The notes beneath the pieces were generated by a model. The model ran no database searches, had not been told where the DNA came from, and worked only from the letters and a program-made list of their open reading frames with translations. From the NCBI GenBank assembly GCA_000433455.1, contig HF992493.1:111341-132434 (forward strand): a stretch of DNA of 21,094 nucleotides, read 5' to 3'. Positions 8,105 through 15,402 of the stretch are shown here, one piece after another (positions within the stretch are counted from its first letter, which is position 1; every line of letters begins with the position of its first letter). The position numbers were made by a program, and so were the translations under genes. Origin of the DNA: Mycoplasma sp. CAG:877. Its GTDB lineage: Bacteria > Bacillota_I > Bacilli_A > RF39 > UBA660.

Positions 8105-8437
8105 ATGTTAGAAATGGATGTTGGAGTAGTTAAAGGATTTACAGTAATTAAGTTAGAGGGTGATTTAACTAATAAGACATTTAAGAAACTAGATGAAGAA
8201 ATAGATTATTTACTTTATAAGCAAGGAATGCATTTTTTTATATTTGATTTTAATCATGTACAAAAGACTGATGAAAATATTTTTAAGGATTTTCAAAGAA
8301 AATTAGTTGAAATATTTTTAAGTTGTGGAAAAGTAGTTTTATGTGGAATTAGTGATGTATTTAAGGGAATAAGGGATTCATCAAGATTATTTTATGTAAA
8401 GGATGAGTTTGAGGCATTAAAGTGTTTTAGTATTTAG
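8105..8437 (+). CDS. spoIIAA: Anti-anti-sigma factor SpoIIAA (STAS domain), phosphosite Ser replaced
   Basis: A 110-residue single STAS domain. In Bacillus, unphosphorylated SpoIIAA displaces SigF from the kinase/anti-sigma factor SpoIIAB in the forespore, and SpoIIAB phosphorylates it on a Ser in a MDSSG loop. The frame aligns without gaps to the family (VIKLEGDLTN near 14-23; GKVVLCGIS near 75-83). At the phospho-loop, however, it reads KTDENIF: Asp56 is kept, but Glu57 occupies the Ser position and Asn58 the next. The protein is therefore probably not phosphorylated, and Glu could mimic phosphoserine. GAGAGGTGG precedes ATG 8105. The next gene, 10 bases on, is sigF; spoIIAB, which normally lies between, is absent. 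Operon position makes the identity firm despite the divergent loop. Confidence 0.8.
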   Translation: MLEMDVGVVKGFTVIKLEGDLTNKTFKKLDEEIDYLLYKQGMHFFIFDFNHVQKTDENIFKDFQRKLVEIFLSCGKVVLCGISDVFKGIRDSSRLFYVKDEFEALKCFSI

Positions 8438-8447
8438 AAAGGAGAGT

Positions 8448-9086
8448 ATGGAAGAACTATTAAATTATGAGGGATTAGTATATGGTATTATTCAAAGATA
8501 TACAAAGTATTTTGAGAAAGATGATTTGTATCAAGTAGGAATGGTTGGATTAATTAATGCATATCATAATTTTGATAGTAGTTTAAATACAAAGTTTTCA
8601 ACGTATGCTTATTACTATGTATTAGGAGAAGTACGTAAATACGTTAGAGAAGCTGGTCTTGTTAAAGTATCTAGTGATTTAGTTAGATTAAATCAAAGTA
8701 TTGAAAAAGCTAGTGAACAGATGAGTCAAAGATTAGGAAGAGAACCAACTACTACGGAGCTTTCTTTATTTTTGGAAATAGATGAGGATAAAATAGAAGA
8801 AGCAAGAGTTGCGGCTTTAGATGTTAGAAGTTTAGATTATAGTGTAGATGAAGAACTTCCTGAGTTTTATAATTCTGTTGCTTCATATGATAAGGAAACT
8901 AGTCCAGAAGTTTTAGATTTAAAACGAGAGATTAGTAGATTATCTGTGGAAGAGAAGAATTTAATTGTTGCTAGATATTATGAAGATATGACTCAGAGTG
9001 AAACAAGTAGAGAACTTGGTATTAGTCAAGTACAAGTTTCTAGAAAAGAAGGTAAGATTTTAGAAAAATTAAGAGTGGCTTTATAA
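8448..9086 (+). CDS. sigF: Forespore sigma factor SigF, short N-terminus
   Basis: A 212-residue sigma-70 family protein of the SigF/SigG/SigB type that directs RNA polymerase in the forespore. Region 2 is at about 10-68 (KDDLYQVGMVGLINAYHNFD, then KFSTYAYYYVLGEVRKYVRE). Region 3 is at about 68-125 (GLVKVSSDLVRL, LGREPTTTEL). Region 4 is at about 165-212 with the helix-turn-helix MTQSETSRELGISQVQVSR, very close to SigF. It is some 40 residues shorter than Bacillus SigF and begins at the equivalent of the VWSVVQRF segment; no in-frame extension is possible because spoIIAA ends 10 bases upstream. AAAGGAGAG precedes ATG 8448. The SpoVA genes downstream and SpoIIAA upstream favour SigF over SigG. 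The terminator just after the gene ends this operon. Confidence 0.87.
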   Translation: MEELLNYEGLVYGIIQRYTKYFEKDDLYQVGMVGLINAYHNFDSSLNTKFSTYAYYYVLGEVRKYVREAGLVKVSSDLVRLNQSIEKASEQMSQRLGREPTTTELSLFLEIDEDKIEEARVAALDVRSLDYSVDEELPEFYNSVASYDKETSPEVLDLKREISRLSVEEKNLIVARYYEDMTQSETSRELGISQVQVSRKEGKILEKLRVAL

Positions 9087-9114
9087 CTTAAGATGAAATA
9101 TTCTTAAGTTTTTT
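9085..9114 (+). terminator. Terminator between sigF and spoVAC
   Basis: Inverted repeat AACTTAAGA (9085-9093) / TCTTAAGTT (9102-9110) with an 8-base loop, then more T. It overlaps the sigF stop codon, so spoVAC-AD-AE probably has its own promoter in 9115-9150. GTATT at 9115-9119 and ATTA at 9143-9146 are weakly like a SigF/SigG promoter. Confidence 0.75.
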
Positions 9115-9158
9115 GTATTATTTTATTTATTTGGTAAATGCTATTACTGGTGATGATT

Positions 9159-9602
9159 ATGGATAAAAAGAGTTATAAAAAAATTGCGGATATGCATAAA
9201 GCTGAGGAGTCTAGAGGAAAAAATGCTTTAGTTGCTTTTATAGTTGGTGGAATAGTTGGAATGTTAGGTGAAGGAATAATTGAATTATTATGTTGTCTTT
9301 ATCATATTTCTAGGACTGAAGCTTCTACATTTATGATTATTATTATGATATTTATTGCGAGTTTATCTACTGCTTTAGGATTTTTTGATAAGTTAGTGAC
9401 AAAGTTTAAGTGTGGTTTATTGATACCTATTACAGGATTTGCACATTCTATGACTAGTGCAGCACTTGATTATAAAAGAGAAGGACCGATATATGGAATT
9501 GGGTCTAATATTTTTAAGTTAGCAGGTTCGGTTATTTTATATGGAGTTATTGCTGCTTGGTTTTTTGGAATGATTAGATTCTTAATAGGAGGTGGAAAAT
9601 GA
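9159..9602 (+). CDS. spoVAC: Stage V sporulation protein AC
   Basis: A 147-residue inner-forespore-membrane protein of the SpoVA channel, which moves dipicolinic acid (DPA) into the spore and out again on germination; SpoVAC is reported to act as a mechanosensitive channel. I chose ATG 9159 (MDKKSYKKIAD) over the upstream ATG 9138 because GGTGATG lies just before it and the family begins this way. Hydrophobic segments are at about 25-45, 57-75, 88-108 and 122-142. Conserved features include a KNALVAFIVGG stretch and LIPITGFAHSM followed by GIGSNIFKLAGSV. It overlaps spoVAD by the four-base ATGA, so the two are coupled. Length matches the family (about 150). Confidence 0.92.
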   Translation: MDKKSYKKIADMHKAEESRGKNALVAFIVGGIVGMLGEGIIELLCCLYHISRTEASTFMIIIMIFIASLSTALGFFDKLVTKFKCGLLIPITGFAHSMTSAALDYKREGPIYGIGSNIFKLAGSVILYGVIAAWFFGMIRFLIGGGK

Positions 9603-10591
9603 CATTTAAGTATAATAATGTTTATGTAAAAGATACGGCTTTAGTTGCAGGTGTTTATGAGAAGAATGGACCTTTGAAGAAGTATTTTGATAAGACATAT
9701 AATGATTTATATTTTGGAGAAGATTCTTGGGAGAAGGCTGAGATAAAATTAGTTAAAGATTCGCTTAGTTATGCGGTTAAGAAGACGGGTATTTTAAAGA
9801 ATGAATTTGATATTGTACTGGGAGGAGATTTACTTAATCAGATTACTGCTTCTACTTATGGAACTTTAGGGTATGGAAATGGTTTTATAGGTGTGTATGG
9901 GGCTTGTAGTAGTAGTGTTTTAGAGATGATAATTGCTGCTAACTTTATAAATAATAAACAAGTAAAGAATGCTTTATGTGTAGTTTCTTCTCATAATATG
10001 AGTAGTGAAAAACAGTTTAGAAATCCTACAGAGTATGGAGCTCCTAGACCTAGAAGTGCAACATTTACAGCAACTGGGGCGGCATCAATCGTTTTAGTTA
10101 ATGAAAAGACTGATGTTAAAGTTGATTGTGCTACTTTAGGTAAGATTATTGATATGGATGAGAATGATCCTAATGATATGGGTAGAGTTATGGCTCCAGC
10201 GGCAATTGATGTTATGAAGAGCCATTTTGATGAGACTGGAAGAAGCCCTGAGTATTATGATTTAATTTTGACTGGGGATTTAGGAAGATATGGAAAAGAG
10301 ATTGTTAAAGATTATATGGAAGTTAATTATAAGATGGATTTAAGTAAGAATTATAATGACTGTGGAGTAATGCTTTATGATTTAGAAAAGCAGCCTGAAG
10401 TTTTAGCAGGGGGATCTGGTCCGGTGTGTAGTGCATTAGTAAACTATGGGTATGTTTATAATCAACTTAAGACTAAGAAGTTAAGAAGAGTTTTATTAAT
10501 TGCGACGGGGGCTTTATTTTCGCCAACACTTTTATATCAAAAACAAAATATTAATTCTATTGCTCATGCTATTAGTTTGGAGGTGGTATAG
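9599..10591 (+). CDS. spoVAD: Stage V sporulation protein AD (DPA-binding thiolase-fold protein)
   Basis: A 330-residue protein with the family's usual length (about 338). SpoVAD is a peripheral subunit on the inner spore membrane that binds DPA directly in a thiolase-like fold. The FIGVYGACSSS segment keeps the thiolase-position Cys (Cys103); SSHNMSSEKQFRNPTEYGAPRP and the FTATGAASIVL strand are family landmarks, as is the C-terminal GAL block near 313-316. A strong Shine-Dalgarno, AGGAGGTGG, lies inside the end of spoVAC, and the start overlaps its stop (ATGA). It ends on the first base of spoVAE. Its place in the spoVA cluster leaves no realistic alternative identity. Confidence 0.95.
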   Translation: MTFKYNNVYVKDTALVAGVYEKNGPLKKYFDKTYNDLYFGEDSWEKAEIKLVKDSLSYAVKKTGILKNEFDIVLGGDLLNQITASTYGTLGYGNGFIGVYGACSSSVLEMIIAANFINNKQVKNALCVVSSHNMSSEKQFRNPTEYGAPRPRSATFTATGAASIVLVNEKTDVKVDCATLGKIIDMDENDPNDMGRVMAPAAIDVMKSHFDETGRSPEYYDLILTGDLGRYGKEIVKDYMEVNYKMDLSKNYNDCGVMLYDLEKQPEVLAGGSGPVCSALVNYGYVYNQLKTKKLRRVLLIATGALFSPTLLYQKQNINSIAHAISLEVV

Positions 10592-10941
10592 TGCTTCTTA
10601 TTAATTCATTTTTGTTTTGTGGATTTGTATGTATGATTTCACAAATAATTTTAGATAATACTAAGTTGACTCCAGGGCATATTACTAGTATTTTAGTTGT
10701 AGTAGGAGCTTTATTAGATAGTTTTAGTTGGTATGACTATATTATTAAAGTAGTAGGTGGAGGAGCAATGGTACCAATAACTAGTTTTGGACATTCACTT
10801 ATACATGGAGCTTTAGCTAAAGCTAATAGTTTAGGAGTTGTTGGAATACTTATGGGAATGTTTGATTTAACAGCTACAGGTATTACGGCTGCAATTATAT
10901 TTTCATTTATATTTGCTCTTATATTTAAGCCTAGAAATTAA
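10591..10941 (+). CDS. spoVAE: Stage V sporulation protein AE (AEb type)
   Basis: A 116-residue membrane protein of the SpoVA DPA channel. It has four hydrophobic segments (about 3-20, 31-47, 50-68, 83-112) and the conserved GGGAMVPITSFGHSLIHGALAKA stretch, read here as GGGAMVPITSFGHS then LIHGALAKA. The start codon is GTG at 10591, sharing one base with the spoVAD stop (TAGTG) and preceded by GGAGGTGG. The AC-AD-AE core set is the minimal spoVA cluster of Clostridia and many Bacilli; spoVAA, AB and AF of Bacillus are not present here. A short terminator follows. Confidence 0.93.
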   Translation: MLLINSFLFCGFVCMISQIILDNTKLTPGHITSILVVVGALLDSFSWYDYIIKVVGGGAMVPITSFGHSLIHGALAKANSLGVVGILMGMFDLTATGITAAIIFSFIFALIFKPRN

Positions 10942-10962
10942 CAGAATTGTATCTGTTTTTTT
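10940..10962 (+). terminator. Terminator of the spoVA operon
   Basis: Stem AACAGA (10940-10945) / TCTGTT (10952-10957) with a 6-base loop and a T-run (TTTTTTC). The stem is short but correctly placed at the spoVAE stop. Confidence 0.6.
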
Positions 10963-10974
10963 CTTTCTAAATAT

Positions 10975-10996
10975 GTTATTCTATTATTAGAATAAC
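10975..10996 (+). promoter_or_regulatory. Perfect inverted repeat abutting the ribosome binding site of the C11 protease gene
   Basis: GTTATTCTA (10975-10983), TTAT loop, TAGAATAAC (10988-10996), directly followed by the Shine-Dalgarno TAGGTGAT. It is not followed by T, so it is not a terminator. It could be an operator or an mRNA hairpin controlling ribosome access or 5'-end stability. Confidence 0.5.
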
Positions 10997-11008
10997 GTAG
11001 GTGATAAG

Positions 11009-13603
11009 ATGAGATGTAACAGATGTGGAGCTAATTTAGCTGATGATGCTAAGTTTTGTAATTTATGTGGTGGCAGAATTGATGGTAGTTCTGCAAATAA
11101 GAGTGATGAAGTGAAACGTAGTAATGATGGATTTACTAATGTTTTTACACCTCCAGCTAATAGTGCATTTAATCCTAATTATAGAGAAGATGCTAGTAGT
11201 GTTAGTCAGAATACTAATTTAAACGCTAATAATACTGGTGTTGGTAATAGTAATTTTGATAGTAATGCTAATTTCAATAATGGAAATAGTAGTCAGGTTA
11301 GTAGTAATGGTGGTAATAATAATTTTACTAGTACTAATAATGTGAAAAAGCATGATAATGGAGGCTTTACAGATGTTTTTTCTACACCAACTAATTCTGT
11401 AAATTATAATAATAATAGCAATAATAACAATAACAATAACAATAACTCTTTTAAAAATGTTAATTTTAATTATGAGATGAATCAAAATAATAATACTTTT
11501 GATAATATGAATCGAGGTTATAATAATAGTTCTGATGGAAACATGGGACAAGGTTATAATAATGATTTTAATAGTAATATGAATCAAGGGTATAATTTTT
11601 CTAATGTTAATGGAAATCAAAATTATAATAATAGTTTTGGTAATATGAATTCTAATTATAATAGTGGGATGAATATTAATTATAATAATTCTAATAAGAA
11701 GGGTAAGGGAACTATTAATTTTAAAATATTAGTACCTGCTATGATTATTTGTTTGGTTGCTATAATGTACTTTGCAACTAATGGGTTTGCTTTTTTATCT
11801 GGTAAGAGAACTATTATGATTTATATGATAGGATCTGATTTGGAATCTAAGTATGCAGCTGCTTCTCTTGATATTCATGAGATTGGTAATTCGGGAGCAG
11901 ATTTTGATAAAGTTAATATTTTGATTTATACTGGTGGTAGTCAGAAATGGCAAAATGAAAATGTACCAGATGATAAGAATGCAATTTTTAAAGTAAATAA
12001 AGACGGTAGTCTAAAAAGATTAGAGATATTTGAAAAGGTTAGTATGACTGAGTCAAGTACTTTAGCGAGTTTTTTAGAGTATGGCTATAAGAATTATAAA
12101 GCTTCAAAATATAGTTTAATTTTATGGGATCATGGTGGAGGACCAATATATGGTTATGGGATTGATCAGAATTTTATAGGTAGTCTTACTATTCCAAAGT
12201 TGAAACAAGCATTTGAAAATAGTCCTTTCAAAAATAAAAAATTAGAGATGATTGGTTTTGATGCATGTTTAATGTCTAGTGTGGAGATAGCTTCTTTATT
12301 ATCTAATTATGCAAATTATATGGTTGCTTCACAGGAAGTTGAACCTGGTTATGGATGGGATTATGGATTTTTAGGAGATTTAAAAAATAGTACAAGTACA
12401 GTTGATTTTGGTATGTCAATTGTAAATCATTTTGAAAACTTTTATTCTAAATCTTATAAGACTAAAGGTGTTACATTATCATTGTTGGACTTGTCAAAAG
12501 TTAGTGCTGTTGAAGATGCAATAGATGATTTGTTTAAAGATGTAGATAGTAATTTGACAATTGATTATTCTAATGTTTCTAGAACAAGGAATCAGGCTAA
12601 GTCTTTTGGAAGAGTTAGTGCTAATTCACTTTATGATTTAGTTGATTTATATGATTTAATTAATAAATTACCTAGTAATTATAGTGAGAAAGCAACAAAA
12701 GTAAAAGATGTTTTAAATACATTTATTGTATATCAAAAAACAGATTTAGCAGATACTTATGGAGTTTCTATATATTTTCCTTTTGAAAATAAAAATAATA
12801 TTGCTAGTTTGTTAAGTTTATATAGACAATTTGATTTTGCTTCAGAATATACAGATTTTATTACTAATTTTTCTTTTACACTTACAGGTAATAGAATGAA
12901 TAATTGGAAGTTAAGTGGTAATGTTCCAGCTATTAGTGATGATACAATTAGTGTTACAGTACCAGATGAAGTTGTAAAGAATTATAGTTCGGCTAGTTAT
13001 GTTATTTTTGAAAAGATAAGTGATAAGTATTATATGCCTAGATTTAAAGGTACAGATATTTCTGTTTCTAATAATGTATTTAGTACTACGATTGAGAAAA
13101 AGGGTATTGTTGCCTATGATTCAGATGAAACTGTTTATTTAACTGCTTTTGAATCAGAAAAAGGAAAAGATTATGTTAAATATTTAATACCAGCAATTCT
13201 TCAGAATTGGGGTAGTAAGATGTCTGAGAATTTTACTAATGAAGCTGTATATGTAGAGTTTGTTATTGATAGTGATAATCCTAAGGGTGTGATTATTGGG
13301 GCTATACCAATTGTTGATGAGAAAGATGAAGATTTGGTTGCTCCTAAATTGAGCTTTGAACTTAAAGATTGGAAAATGGTTCAATTTTGGAATATGTCAT
13401 ATAAGATATTTGATGATAATGGAAATTATACAACAGAGTGGGAAAGTTCAGGAACAATGTCTGGAGTTGAATTTAAGATTGCTGATGGATTTGAATTAGA
13501 GTTTAGAGATTTAGATTCTAATAAAGAGTATTATGCACTTTTCCATATTTATGATAGTCAAGGTAATAGATATACTACTAATATGGTAAGAGTAAATGTT
13601 TAA
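11009..13603 (+). CDS. Zinc-ribbon membrane protein with extracellular clostripain-type (C11) protease domain
   Basis: An 864-residue protein. Residues 3-21 form a zinc ribbon (CNRC and CNLC). A motif GFTNVFTPPANS (41-52) recurs as GFTDVFSTPTNS (119-130). Residues of about 60-235 are extremely Asn-rich with degenerate NMNQGYNN repeats. One TM helix (about 238-260) is predicted to leave the N-terminus inside and the rest outside. The protease domain starts with IYMIGSDLESKYAAAS (about 270-285) and has the C11 catalytic pair: His375 in LWDHGGG and Cys420 in GFDACLMS, with ASQEVEPGYGWDY after it. The C-terminal 200 residues look like beta-sandwich domains. C11 enzymes cleave after Arg/Lys; substrate here is unknown. 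It is monocistronic, between terminators. A similar zinc-ribbon/TM/ectodomain layout occurs in other gut Bacillota, but its function is not established. Confidence 0.85.
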   Translation: MRCNRCGANLADDAKFCNLCGGRIDGSSANKSDEVKRSNDGFTNVFTPPANSAFNPNYREDASSVSQNTNLNANNTGVGNSNFDSNANFNNGNSSQVSSNGGNNNFTSTNNVKKHDNGGFTDVFSTPTNSVNYNNNSNNNNNNNNNSFKNVNFNYEMNQNNNTFDNMNRGYNNSSDGNMGQGYNNDFNSNMNQGYNFSNVNGNQNYNNSFGNMNSNYNSGMNINYNNSNKKGKGTINFKILVPAMIICLVAIMYFATNGFAFLSGKRTIMIYMIGSDLESKYAAASLDIHEIGNSGADFDKVNILIYTGGSQKWQNENVPDDKNAIFKVNKDGSLKRLEIFEKVSMTESSTLASFLEYGYKNYKASKYSLILWDHGGGPIYGYGIDQNFIGSLTIPKLKQAFENSPFKNKKLEMIGFDACLMSSVEIASLLSNYANYMVASQEVEPGYGWDYGFLGDLKNSTSTVDFGMSIVNHFENFYSKSYKTKGVTLSLLDLSKVSAVEDAIDDLFKDVDSNLTIDYSNVSRTRNQAKSFGRVSANSLYDLVDLYDLINKLPSNYSEKATKVKDVLNTFIVYQKTDLADTYGVSIYFPFENKNNIASLLSLYRQFDFASEYTDFITNFSFTLTGNRMNNWKLSGNVPAISDDTISVTVPDEVVKNYSSASYVIFEKISDKYYMPRFKGTDISVSNNVFSTTIEKKGIVAYDSDETVYLTAFESEKGKDYVKYLIPAILQNWGSKMSENFTNEAVYVEFVIDSDNPKGVIIGAIPIVDEKDEDLVAPKLSFELKDWKMVQFWNMSYKIFDDNGNYTTEWESSGTMSGVEFKIADGFELEFRDLDSNKEYYALFHIYDSQGNRYTTNMVRVNV
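11423..11446 (+). repeat. Four exact AATAAC hexanucleotide repeats in the Asn tract
   Basis: Four uninterrupted copies of AATAAC within a longer AAT/AAC run encoding poly-Asn. The unit is six bases, so slippage would change tract length without shifting the frame. Confidence 0.8.
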
Positions 13604-13608
13604 AATAA

Positions 13609-13636
13609 AAACCAGTTCAAGAGTTTGGACTGGTTT
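13609..13636. terminator. Bidirectional terminator between the C11 gene and the RNHCP gene
   Basis: Stem AAACCAGT (13609-13616) / ACTGGTTT (13629-13636), extended inward by TCAA/TTGG around a GAGT loop. On the minus strand it is followed by TTTATTTTA, a good U-tract for the RNHCP gene; the plus-strand tract is weaker. Confidence 0.75.
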
Positions 13637-13937
13637 AATTATTACTTGATATTTTTATTATCATGTTCATGTCATCGTCTTTAGCAACTATATTTTTATG
13701 AAACTCGTGACACTTTTCACATTGATAAAGAATTTTATAAGTATCTTTGAATTTTTCAATACCAATTGGTTTTAGAAGACCTTTACAAGTATTTTCTCGA
13801 TCACCTGGATTTATGTCAACATGTTTAGAATAAAGACAATATGGACAATGATCTCTTGCTGTGTAGCCTAGGGGAGATACTTCTTTGTGACATTTTTCAC
13901 AGATAAAATGTTCATCACGCATTGTGAATTGTTTCAT
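13635..13937 (-). CDS. RNHCP domain zinc-binding protein
   Basis: A small 100-residue soluble protein with three Cys pairs or single Cys sites: C13/C16, C31/C34 (in ARDHCPYCLYSKHVD), C51 and C73/C76. The DHCPYCLYSKHVD and PGDRENTCKGLL segments are diagnostic of the RNHCP family (here the first R-N-H is R-D-H). The spacing suggests two zinc ribbons. The biochemical role of the family is not known to me. On the minus strand the Shine-Dalgarno AGGTGAT (plus-strand 13941-13947) lies five bases from the ATG, and a TATAAT -10 is complementary to 13954-13959; its -35 is poor. It is divergent from scpA with 116 bases between the starts, and convergent with the C11 gene. Confidence 0.85.
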   Translation of the reverse strand: MKQFTMRDEHFICEKCHKEVSPLGYTARDHCPYCLYSKHVDINPGDRENTCKGLLKPIGIEKFKDTYKILYQCEKCHEFHKNIVAKDDDMNMIIKISSNN

Positions 13938-14006
13938 AAAATCACCTATGTATATTATAATTGTTTTGATTAAAAAGTAAAATATATTTTTATTAATGGG
14001 AAAAAT

Positions 14007-14034
14007 TTGTTATACTTGTAAGTGTAGATATAAT
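14007..14034 (+). promoter_or_regulatory. SigA-type promoter of scpAB
   Basis: TTGTTA (14007-14012), 16-base spacer, TATAAT (14029-14034), placing transcription start near 14041, shortly before ATG 14054. Confidence 0.6.
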
Positions 14035-14053
14035 TAGAAAGTAGGTTCTTGAT

Positions 14054-14758
14054 ATGGATTTTAAGATTAATGAGTTTGAAGGACCATTAGATTTATTGTT
14101 ACATCTTATTAAAGAAAGTAAAATGAATATAATGGATATAGAAATAGAAAAGATTACTGATCAATATATGAATTATTTGGATTTACAAGAAAAGATGAAT
14201 TTAGAAATTGCATCTGAGTATTTGGTTATGGCTTCAGAACTTATTGAATTAAAATCTAAATTGTTACTTCCTAATCCTAAGAATGAAGAAGGAGAAGAGG
14301 AAGATCCTAGAGAAGAACTTGTTAATAGATTGTTAGAGTATCAAGCATATAAAGAGATTACTAAAGTACTTCAAGACAAAGAAAATTTAAGAAAAGAGAT
14401 TTATACTAAGGCTCCTGAGAATATTAGAAATTATGTTGAAGAAGATGTTAGTATTACGACTGATATTACTTTAGATGATTTGGTAGAGGCTTTTAAAAAG
14501 TATTTGGAGAGGAAGAAGGAAACTAAACCTTTACAGACTAAGATTACAGTAAATGAAGTTACTGTATCTTCAAGAAGACATGATATTAAGAATTTATTAA
14601 GAACTAAGAAGAGAGTATCGTTTTTTGAACTTTTCCCTGTTGTTTCTAAAGAGTATGTTATAGCGACTTTTTTAGCAGTTTTAGAGATGGCTAAGAGTCA
14701 TGAACTTACTATTACTCAGAATGGAACATTTGATGATATTATTTGTGAGGCGGTGTAG
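14054..14758 (+). CDS. scpA: Segregation and condensation protein A (kleisin)
   Basis: A 234-residue kleisin subunit of the SMC-ScpAB condensin, which compacts and segregates the chromosome. It opens with the family signature FEGPLDLLLHLIKESKMNIMDI (residues about 8-29, here split as FEGPLDLLLHLI and KESKMNIMDI), then MNLEIASEYLVMASELIELKSK. An acidic linker (EEGEEEDP) and LVNRLLEYQAYKE follow. The C-terminal winged-helix region has SFFELFPVVSKEYVIATFLAVLEMAK, the part that contacts the SMC head. Length is typical (about 240). The Shine-Dalgarno (AGTAGG) is weak. scpB starts two bases after the stop, so the pair is co-translated; smc is not in the window. Confidence 0.96.
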   Translation: MDFKINEFEGPLDLLLHLIKESKMNIMDIEIEKITDQYMNYLDLQEKMNLEIASEYLVMASELIELKSKLLLPNPKNEEGEEEDPREELVNRLLEYQAYKEITKVLQDKENLRKEIYTKAPENIRNYVEEDVSITTDITLDDLVEAFKKYLERKKETKPLQTKITVNEVTVSSRRHDIKNLLRTKKRVSFFELFPVVSKEYVIATFLAVLEMAKSHELTITQNGTFDDIICEAV

Positions 14759-14760
14759 GT

Positions 14761-15339
14761 ATGAAAAAGGCAGTTTTAGAAGGACTTTTATTTGTTGTTG
14801 GTGAGGAAGGTCTTACTTTTGACCAAATAGAAGATGTACTTGAAATAGATGAAGAGGAGTCTAAGAATCTTCTATATGAATTAAAACATGATTATGAAGA
14901 TGAGAATAGAGGTTTAAGAATTGACTTTTTAGGTAATAGATTTAAACTTACGACTAAGTATGAGCATAGAGAGTATTATCAAAAACTTTTAGAAAATCCT
15001 GAAACCAATACTTTGAGTCAAGCAGCTTTAGAGACTTTGGCTATTATTGCTTATAATGAACCAATTACTAGAGTACAAATAGATGCGATGAGGGGTGTTT
15101 GTTCTACGCAAATCATTAGAAAACTGGTTGCAAAAGGATTCATTAAAGAAGTTGGTAGAAGTGATTTACCTGGTAGACCCATTTTATATGAAACTACTAG
15201 TGAGTTTTTGGATTATTTTGGTTTATCTACAATTAAAGATTTACCAGATATGAATAGTTTTATTGAGGAAAGTGAAAAGGAAGAGAATGAGGAATCAGAC
15301 TTGTATACTTCTAAGTATAAGGAAGAAGTTAGTGAATAG
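14761..15339 (+). CDS. scpB: Segregation and condensation protein B
   Basis: A 192-residue partner of ScpA; a dimer of ScpB binds the ScpA middle region in the SMC complex. Two winged-helix domains are visible: the N-terminal one opens MKKAVLEGLLFVVGEEGLT, and the second contains LSQAALETLAIIAYNEPITR, then RGVCSTQIIRKLVAKGFI and GRSDLPGRPILYETT, all classical ScpB sequences. The C-terminus is an acidic tail (EESEKEENEESD), as usual. GGCGGTG in the end of scpA serves as ribosome binding site. The last codons form the upstream arm of the terminator. Confidence 0.96.
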   Translation: MKKAVLEGLLFVVGEEGLTFDQIEDVLEIDEEESKNLLYELKHDYEDENRGLRIDFLGNRFKLTTKYEHREYYQKLLENPETNTLSQAALETLAIIAYNEPITRVQIDAMRGVCSTQIIRKLVAKGFIKEVGRSDLPGRPILYETTSEFLDYFGLSTIKDLPDMNSFIEESEKEENEESDLYTSKYKEEVSE

Positions 15340-15353
15340 CTTCTTCTTTTTTT
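15321..15353 (+). terminator. Terminator of scpAB
   Basis: Stem GAAGAAG (15322-15328) / CTTCTTC (15340-15346) followed by TTTTTTT. Its 5' arm lies in the scpB coding end. Confidence 0.85.
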
Positions 15354-15363
15354 AAAAAATATT

Positions 15364-15390
15364 TTGAAAATGAAAAAAGTATGATATACT
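15364..15390 (+). promoter_or_regulatory. Probable promoter of tRNA-Leu
   Basis: TATACT (15385-15390) is a good -10, 13 bases before the mature 5' end. The -35 is either TTGAAA (15364-15369, 15-base spacer) or the overlapping TTTTGA (17-base spacer). Confidence 0.4.
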
Positions 15391-15402
15391 TGATATGTAG
15401 TT

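Noticed and set aside
11219..11620. Minus-strand open frame of 133 codons opposite the Asn-rich tract
   Set aside because: It is the complement of AAT/AAC repeats, giving Ile-rich nonsense without initiation signals.
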